From UBA1444 sp964521625 (GTDB lineage Bacteria > Bacillota > Negativicutes > UBA1444): a stretch of 64,000 nt of DNA. Shown one piece after another: positions 59,445-64,000 of this stretch; positions within the stretch are counted from its first letter, which is position 1; the number at the start of each line of letters is the position of its first letter. The notes beneath the pieces are model-generated. The model saw only the letters and a list, made by a program, of their open reading frames with translations. It searched no databases and was not told the DNA's origin. Made by a program: the position numbers and the translations under genes. The stretch is taken from the NCBI GenBank assembly GCA_964521625.1, contig CAZFSM010000003.1, positions 124,001-188,000 of the forward strand. Direction: 5' to 3'.

Positions 59445-60626
59445 TTACGGTTTAACAGTGGTCTTATAGACCATTTTGCCGTCTTTCATCTCGATGATTA
59501 CCGCACTCTTTACAGCGTCGTGGTTCTCGTTGAGGGTGGTGGCGCCGGTAACCGCCGGGAAATCTTTGGTGGCGACGAGAGCGGCAGTGATTTTCGCAGA
59601 ATCGGCTGCGCCGGCCCGTTTGATTGCGTCGACCAGGACGTAGGCGGCATCATAGCCGAGAACTGCCATCGCGTCAGGCATTACACCATATTCTTTTTTG
59701 TAGGCATCAACGAATTTTTTCGAGGCCGGGCTGGAATCTTCCGGTGAGTAGTGATTGGTGAAGTAGGTGTTGTTCATGCCGGCAGCGCTGCCGATTTCAA
59801 CCAGTTTGGGCGAATCCCAGCCGTCGCCGCCGACGATCGGCATCATTAGGCCAATTTCACGGGCTTGTTTGGCAATCATGCCGACTTCTTCATAGTAACC
59901 AGGCAAGTAGATGACTTCCGGGCTCATGCCTTTGATCTTGGTCAGGATGGCTTTGAAGTCTTTGTCTTTTTGCAGATATGCTTCTTCGCCGGCAATCGTG
60001 CCGCCGCCTTTGGTATAAGCTTCCTTGAAGAATTTGGCCAGGCCTTTGCTGTAGTCGCTGGAGTTGTCAATCATGACAACCGCTTTTTTCAGTTTCAGGT
60101 CTTTCAGCACGAAATTCGCGCCAACCGTACCTTGGAACGGATCGATGAAACAGACGCGGAAGGTGTAGGGTTTGGCTTTGCCGGTTTTTTCATCAACCGT
60201 AACTTTGGGGTTGGTTGTCGCTGCAGCGACGAAAGGAATCTTGCTGGCTTCGTTAACTGCCGAACCGGCAATGCCGTTGGAGCTGGTGGTGAAACCGACT
60301 ACGGCAACCACTTTGTCCTGGGTGATGACTTTGGTCATCGCATTGGCTGATTCGGAAGGTTCGCCTTTGTTGTCAGCCGTCACGGTGGTGATTTGTTTGC
60401 CGAGCACGCCGCCGGCTGCATTGATTTCTTTGAAGGCCAGTTTGGTTCCGTTATTGGCGGCGGTGCCGAATGAAGCGGTGCCACCGGTCAATTCATAGAC
60501 AACACCGATTTTGATATCCTTGGATTCTGCCGGTTTCGCCGCAGGCGCTCCGCCACCGCAACCGGTCACCGCGAACGCAACAAGAACCAATAAGGCCAAG
60601 GCAAACTTCAGACTACTTTTTTTCAC
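59445..60626 (-). CDS. Orphan branched-chain-type solute-binding lipoprotein
   Basis: 393 aa. Lipoprotein signal VLVAFAVTGCGGG, then IKIGVVYELTGGTASFGTAANNGTKLAFKEINAAGGVLGKQITTVTADNKGEPSESANAMTKVI, VVAVVGFTTSSNGIAGSAVNEASKIPFVAAATTNPKV and PIVGGDGWDSPKLVEIG. This is the type I periplasmic-binding fold of LivK-like proteins. No permease or ATPase gene adjoins it; it might feed the LivHMGF system at 31784-35018 or genes outside the window. The GTG at 60626 has AAGGAGGG 7 nt upstream and gives a proper lipoprotein signal; a longer ATG frame at 60653 does not. Confidence 0.9.
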   Translation of the reverse strand: MKKSSLKFALALLVLVAFAVTGCGGGAPAAKPAESKDIKIGVVYELTGGTASFGTAANNGTKLAFKEINAAGGVLGKQITTVTADNKGEPSESANAMTKVITQDKVVAVVGFTTSSNGIAGSAVNEASKIPFVAAATTNPKVTVDEKTGKAKPYTFRVCFIDPFQGTVGANFVLKDLKLKKAVVMIDNSSDYSKGLAKFFKEAYTKGGGTIAGEEAYLQKDKDFKAILTKIKGMSPEVIYLPGYYEEVGMIAKQAREIGLMMPIVGGDGWDSPKLVEIGSAAGMNNTYFTNHYSPEDSSPASKKFVDAYKKEYGVMPDAMAVLGYDAAYVLVDAIKRAGAADSAKITAALVATKDFPAVTGATTLNENHDAVKSAVIIEMKDGKMVYKTTVKP

Positions 60627-60753
60627 AAAAACACCCTCCTTAAATATTATCAACTACAATTTTAATTGTCTGATCCCCTATACTCTGGTTAAGGCCCCCC
60701 TTCACCGTTGGTTGTTGCTGTGTTTGACGAAAACTGCAATTTTGATCCATAAT

Positions 60754-60809
60754 TGAAAAAAGAAGCTTTGGGCAAAATACCCGCTGGATATTTTACCAAA
60801 AGCTTCTTT
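60754..60809 (-). terminator. Intrinsic terminator after the P5C dehydrogenase gene
   Basis: AAAGAAGCTTTGG (60759-60771) pairs with CCAAAAGCTTCTTTG (60796-60809), one bulge. On the minus strand the hairpin ends in TTCTTTTTTCAATT. It lies about 100 nt beyond the P5C dehydrogenase stop, in the 60627-60910 gap, which shows no gene. Confidence 0.75.
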
Positions 60810-60910
60810 GCTTTTGCTATAATCACGCAATCATTTGTCTTCCCCAAATGCCCTTGAAGATGATTATAGACCTCAATATGCAATTTTACAAGTGGTTTTT
60901 GATAAAAATG

Positions 60911-62458
60911 TTACATTTTTTCTGCAACAACCTTCGCTTGCATGAATAATAGTAAATAATCGGCGCCACCAGCCTTGGAATCGGTACCCGACATATTGAA
61001 GCCGCCGAAGGGTTGCACGCCGACCAACGCACCGGTGCATTTGCGATTGAGATACAGGTTGCCGACATGGAAATCGCGGCGGGCCTGTTCCAATTTGGCC
61101 CGGTTGCGGGAGTAAACCGCCCCGGTCAGGCCGTACTCGGTGTCGTTGGCGATACGCAGCGCATCGGCAAAATCTTCGGCCTGGGTAATCGCCACCACTG
61201 GGCCAAAAATTTCTTCCTGGGCAATCCGTGATTTCGCCGGTGCGTCGGCAAACACAGTCGGCTCGATGAACCAGCCTTTTTCGCCTGCCGTATTGCCGCC
61301 GGCAACCAATCTGGCTTCGCTTTTACCGATTTCAATATAGTCGAGGATTTTTTTGTAGGCGCTTTCATCAACCACCGGACCCATGTTGACGCCGTATTTG
61401 GCGGCTGGCCCCACGGTCAGCGCTTTGGTTTTCGCCGCCACTTTGGCCACAACTTCATCATAAACACTCTTGACTATAATCGCCCGTGAACAGGCCGAGC
61501 ATTTCTGGCCCTGGAAACCAAACGCCGAGGCGACAATGCCGTTGGCCGCTTCTTCCAAATCGGCTTCCTCATCGACCACGATTGCATCCTTGCCGCCCAT
61601 TTCCGCCACAACCCGCTTGATCCAGATCTGGCCTGGCGCAACATCAGCCGCCAACTTATTGATACGCAGACCGACTTCCTTGGAGCCGGTGAAGTTGATG
61701 AACCGTACCTGCGGGTGCGATACCAGCACATCGCCGATGCTGCCGCCGCTGCCGGGCAGATAGTTGATCACACCGGCCGGCGCACCAGCCGCTTCGAACA
61801 GTTCCATCAATTTAGCCGCAATCACCGGTGTGCTGCTGGCTGGTTTCATGATGACCGTATTGCCTGCCACCACCGCAGCGGCAACCATGCCGGCCAGAAT
61901 CGCCAGCGGGAAATTCCAGGGCGGAATGACGACACCGACGCCGAGCGGGATATAGAAGCACTCGTTCTGTTCGCCGGGCACGGCGATGACAGGCATGCCC
62001 GCCGCATAGCGGAGCATTTCCCGTCCATAGTATTCCATGAAATCGATCGCCTCGGCCGTATCGGCATCGGCTTCGGCCCAGTTCTTGCCGGCTTCCTCGA
62101 CCAGCCAGGCCGAGTATTCGAATTTACGCCGACGCAGAATCGCCGCCGCCTTGAACAGCAGGCGGGCCCGCACTTCCGGCGCTACATGTTTCCAGCTGGA
62201 AAAAGCTTCTTGCGCTGCTTTGACGGCCTGGTCAGCCAGTTCAGCATTGGCCCGGGCCACAGTGCCGATGACTTCCGAGAAGCAGGAGGGGTTCACCGAG
62301 GTGATGCGGGCTTCGGTGTCAATCGCTTTGCCAGCAATCTTCAGCGGATAGTGGCGGCCTTTTTCGGACGCAACCAGTTGCAGCGCCGCCTCCATGGCCG
62401 CTTTGTTCTCGGGGATGCTAAAATTCGTGAACGGTTCGGGTTGATACGCTGTCTGCAT
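60911..62458 (-). CDS. pruA: 1-pyrroline-5-carboxylate (glutamate semialdehyde) dehydrogenase
   Basis: 515 aa NAD-dependent aldehyde dehydrogenase of the RocA/PruA type, making glutamate from proline- or arginine-derived P5C. The family start EPFTNFSIPENKAAMEAALQLV is seen, then the NAD-site region FYIPLGVGVVIPPWNFPLAILAGMVAAAVVAGNTVIMKPASSTP. The catalytic Glu lies in VVAEMGGKDAIVVDEEADLE, the nucleophile Cys in GFQGQKCSACSRAIIV, and TGAVYSRNRAKLEQARRDFHVGNLYLNRKCTGALVGVQPFGGFNMSGT at the end. ATG 62458 has GGAGGG; the open frame extends six codons further. Last gene of the proline-oxidation operon, 31 nt after the FAD subunit. Confidence 0.95.
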   Translation of the reverse strand: MQTAYQPEPFTNFSIPENKAAMEAALQLVASEKGRHYPLKIAGKAIDTEARITSVNPSCFSEVIGTVARANAELADQAVKAAQEAFSSWKHVAPEVRARLLFKAAAILRRRKFEYSAWLVEEAGKNWAEADADTAEAIDFMEYYGREMLRYAAGMPVIAVPGEQNECFYIPLGVGVVIPPWNFPLAILAGMVAAAVVAGNTVIMKPASSTPVIAAKLMELFEAAGAPAGVINYLPGSGGSIGDVLVSHPQVRFINFTGSKEVGLRINKLAADVAPGQIWIKRVVAEMGGKDAIVVDEEADLEEAANGIVASAFGFQGQKCSACSRAIIVKSVYDEVVAKVAAKTKALTVGPAAKYGVNMGPVVDESAYKKILDYIEIGKSEARLVAGGNTAGEKGWFIEPTVFADAPAKSRIAQEEIFGPVVAITQAEDFADALRIANDTEYGLTGAVYSRNRAKLEQARRDFHVGNLYLNRKCTGALVGVQPFGGFNMSGTDSKAGGADYLLLFMQAKVVAEKM

Positions 62459-62489
62459 AATATAAGCCCTCCTCAATATTTCATCTTAA

Positions 62490-63638
62490 CTATACTACCG
62501 ATGGTTCGATAAACAGGTCGCCGCGGGCAAACCGGCCGGCGTCCAGTAATTCAACCGGCAAAGCGGTTTTCAGGCCCAGCAGCTGTTCGGCGACGATCTG
62601 GCCGGTAATCGGCGCGATCATGAAGCCATGGCCGCTGAAGCCTGCCGCCACATGAAAGCCTTCCACGTCACCGGCCGGCCCGAGGATCGGCTGGCGATCC
62701 GGCGACATATCGTACAACCCGGCCCATTGCCGCACTACATTGAGTCCGGCCAGCGGCGGCAGGATCTTGACGATCCGGCGGGCCATCTCACCGAGGAACT
62801 GCCAACTGGACTCGGTGTTGAAGCTCTCCGGTTCATCGGGGTGGCCGATACCCATGATAAAACTGCCATGCGGACTTTGCTGGCAATACAGGTTGTGGTG
62901 GAAACTCATCACCATCGAGTCCTGCATCGGTTCGACCGGTTCGGTCACGAGTATTTCATGCCGCTCGGGATAAATCGGCAGTTCGACGCCAACCATCCGG
63001 CCCAGCTGTTTGGAATAACCACCAGCCGCCACGACTACCCGTGGGGTACTGATAGTACCCCACCGGGTCTTGACCCCGGTGATCCGGCAACATTCCGCCT
63101 CGATTCCGGTCACTTCGTTATCGGTGCGGATCTCCACGCCATGGCGCTGCGCCGCTTTCGCATAGGCGGCCGTCGCCTTGAACGGGTTGCAGTGGCCGTC
63201 TTTGGCGCAGAAGGTCGCGCCGAGCAGCCCGGCCGTGTTCAGATGCGGCACGATCTCTTTCGCTTCGTCCGGCGTCACCCAACGGGACGGAATCCCCAGC
63301 GAATTTTGCAATAGCAGGTTTTTTTTGAACTGGGCCGCCATCTTTTCCGTATAGGCCAGCAACAGATAGCCGCCCTGTTTCAGTTCGATATCGACATCGA
63401 CGTCCAGCAGCTGCGGCAGCTGTTCCAGCATCCGGGTGCTTTCCCGCGACAGCAGGCAATTGGTTTCGGTTCCCCACTGCATCCGCATGCCGGCGCCGCA
63501 GCGTCCGGTGGCCCCACTGGCCAGGTAGCCGCGTTCCAAAAGCACCACTTTGCCTGCGCCGAGCCGGGCCAGGTTATAGGCAGTAGCGCAGCCGACGATT
63601 CCGCCGCCGATTACCACTACATCCGCTGTATCATTCAT
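62490..63638 (-). CDS. FAD-dependent oxidoreductase, proline/hydroxyproline/glycine-oxidase-like beta subunit
   Basis: 382 aa DAO-fold flavoprotein. Dinucleotide motif DVVVIGGGIVGCATAYNLARLGAGKVVLLERGYLASGATGRCGAG at the N-terminus; RVVVAAGGYSKQLG; the C-terminal AGLYDMSPDRQPILGPAGDVEGFHVAAGFSGHGFMIAPITGQIVAEQL FAD-binding end. In this gene order ([2Fe-2S] protein, FAD subunit, P5C dehydrogenase) the most likely substrate is L-proline or D-/L-hydroxyproline, by analogy with multi-subunit proline dehydrogenases and HcnABC-type enzymes. The ATG at 63638 has GGAGGTG and overlaps the upstream gene by 8 nt. Confidence 0.88.
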   Translation of the reverse strand: MNDTADVVVIGGGIVGCATAYNLARLGAGKVVLLERGYLASGATGRCGAGMRMQWGTETNCLLSRESTRMLEQLPQLLDVDVDIELKQGGYLLLAYTEKMAAQFKKNLLLQNSLGIPSRWVTPDEAKEIVPHLNTAGLLGATFCAKDGHCNPFKATAAYAKAAQRHGVEIRTDNEVTGIEAECCRITGVKTRWGTISTPRVVVAAGGYSKQLGRMVGVELPIYPERHEILVTEPVEPMQDSMVMSFHHNLYCQQSPHGSFIMGIGHPDEPESFNTESSWQFLGEMARRIVKILPPLAGLNVVRQWAGLYDMSPDRQPILGPAGDVEGFHVAAGFSGHGFMIAPITGQIVAEQLLGLKTALPVELLDAGRFARGDLFIEPSVV

Positions 63639-63918
63639 CCGCGCCACCTCCGGAGAGCGCCCCCAGGCTGATGGTCGCCACCGGTTGGCGAAACGTCGGC
63701 AGCGCGATTTCAGCCAGCGGTTTGCCTGTGGTTTTGGCCAGTTCCTGCGCCACCAGCGGCATACAAGTCCGGCCCTGGCATGGCCCCATGCCGCAACGGC
63801 AACTGCGTTTGACCTCTTCGGTGCTCAGGTTTCCCTCGCCAATACTCTGGCGAATTTCCGACAATGTTATATCCTCACACCGGCAAATGATGATCTCTTC
63901 GCCGAGATTCTCGCTCAT
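63631..63918 (-). CDS. BFD-like [2Fe-2S] protein, small subunit of an amine dehydrogenase complex
   Basis: 95 aa. IIICRCEDITLSEIRQSI and KRSCRCGMGPCQGRTCMPLVAQEL give the Cys pattern CxC...CxxxxC-type of bacterioferritin-associated-ferredoxin-like domains. As separate small subunits these carry electrons in proline, hydroxyproline, opine or glycine dehydrogenases. The ATG at 63918 overlaps the stop of the upstream partial gene (ATGA), with GAAAGGAAG in front, so the whole set is tightly coupled. Confidence 0.9.
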   Translation of the reverse strand: MSENLGEEIIICRCEDITLSEIRQSIGEGNLSTEEVKRSCRCGMGPCQGRTCMPLVAQELAKTTGKPLAEIALPTFRQPVATISLGALSGGGADE

Positions 63919-64000
63919 AGCGCCACTTCCTTTCGCCGCCGGATATTCCGCACATCCATCGCAACCGTTTTATCCACCGCCAGCCACAGCACCGTCGTCC
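63915..64000 (-). CDS. C-terminal end of an upstream subunit gene (cut by window edge)
   Basis: Only the last about 28 residues are visible (ending VAMDVRNIRRRKEVAL) before a TGA that overlaps the ATG of the [2Fe-2S] gene. In this operon type the preceding gene is usually the larger FAD/NAD(P)-binding alpha subunit, but the fragment is too short to show it; identity is inference. Confidence 0.5.
   Translation of the reverse strand, partial: TTVLWLAVDKTVAMDVRNIRRRKEVAL

Noticed and set aside
1..64000. tRNA, rRNA, prophage, toxin-antitoxin or defence island
   Set aside because: Reading both strands showed no tRNA-like cloverleaf with conserved TTCGA arm, no rRNA sequence, no phage structural or integrase genes and no nuclease/defence genes; detection by eye is limited for short RNAs.

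Overview
The window reads as ordinary chromosomal DNA of an anaerobic bacterium of the Bacillota, most likely a Negativicutes/Sporomusa-type amino-acid or organic-acid fermenter. This is an inference. It rests on the [FeFe]-hydrogenase maturase HydF, pyruvate phosphate dikinase, a two-subunit 2-oxoacid:ferredoxin oxidoreductase, formiminoglutamate and proline catabolism, two-domain PPK2, strong AGGAGG ribosome binding sites and U-tailed intrinsic terminators. No rRNA, tRNA, CRISPR array, prophage or intact insertion sequence was seen. Most genes lie on the minus strand.

Layout. 1-13.5 kb: housekeeping genes on the minus strand, with a partial argS, tandem PPK2 kinase, PfkB kinase, speD, thiN, an ABC-F ATPase, a GNAT acetyltransferase, a DUF2156 protein, a metallophosphoesterase and ppdK. 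13.7-21.5 kb: a minus-strand cell-envelope block (unknown secreted protein, SH3-NlpC/P60 hydrolase, a VanX-type D,D-dipeptidase fused to an L,D-transpeptidase, DUF4127, a GH18 hydrolase, a second NlpC/P60, ybaK). 21.6-26.2 kb, plus strand: a radical SAM protein, a small Cys protein, a MITE-like inverted-repeat element, a secreted GH26-like protein, then ftcD and a cyclodeaminase. 26.3-36.3 kb, minus strand: a periplasmic-sensor GGDEF-EAL protein, two small proteins, and an apparent operon livK-H-M-G-F-hutI that ties a branched-chain-type ABC importer to histidine breakdown. 36.5-38.5 kb, plus strand: amtB-glnK behind a sigma70 promoter and a leader terminator. 38.6-44.2 kb, minus strand: a tripartite tricarboxylate transporter (tctA-B-C) followed by korA-korB. 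44.5-47.1 kb, minus strand: a nitrate/sulfonate/taurine-type ABC importer.

47.5-48.4 kb, plus strand: a soluble chemoreceptor behind a consensus sigma54 promoter. 48.4-51 kb, minus strand: GT39, polyprenyl-phosphate GT2 and GtrA, a lipid-linked sugar module. 51-54.2 kb, plus strand: a strong promoter, a structured about 115-nt leader ending in a terminator hairpin, then TM1266-type regulator, aspartate ammonia-lyase and hydF. 54.2-59.3 kb, minus strand: an overlapping pair of periplasmic-sensor hybrid histidine kinase and HD-GYP response regulator. 59.4-64 kb, minus strand: an orphan LivK-type binding protein, then a proline/hydroxyproline-oxidation operon (partial subunit, [2Fe-2S] BFD-like protein, FAD oxidoreductase, P5C dehydrogenase).

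Taken together the genes suggest a cell that takes up and ferments amino acids (His, Pro, Asp to glutamate or fumarate), disposes of electrons through ferredoxin and hydrogenase, and listens to extracellular solutes through c-di-GMP and phosphorelay circuits. The best leads for something undescribed are the hyd-operon leader RNA, the dipeptidase-transpeptidase fusion in its envelope cluster, the sigma54-driven soluble chemoreceptor and the amtB leader attenuator.
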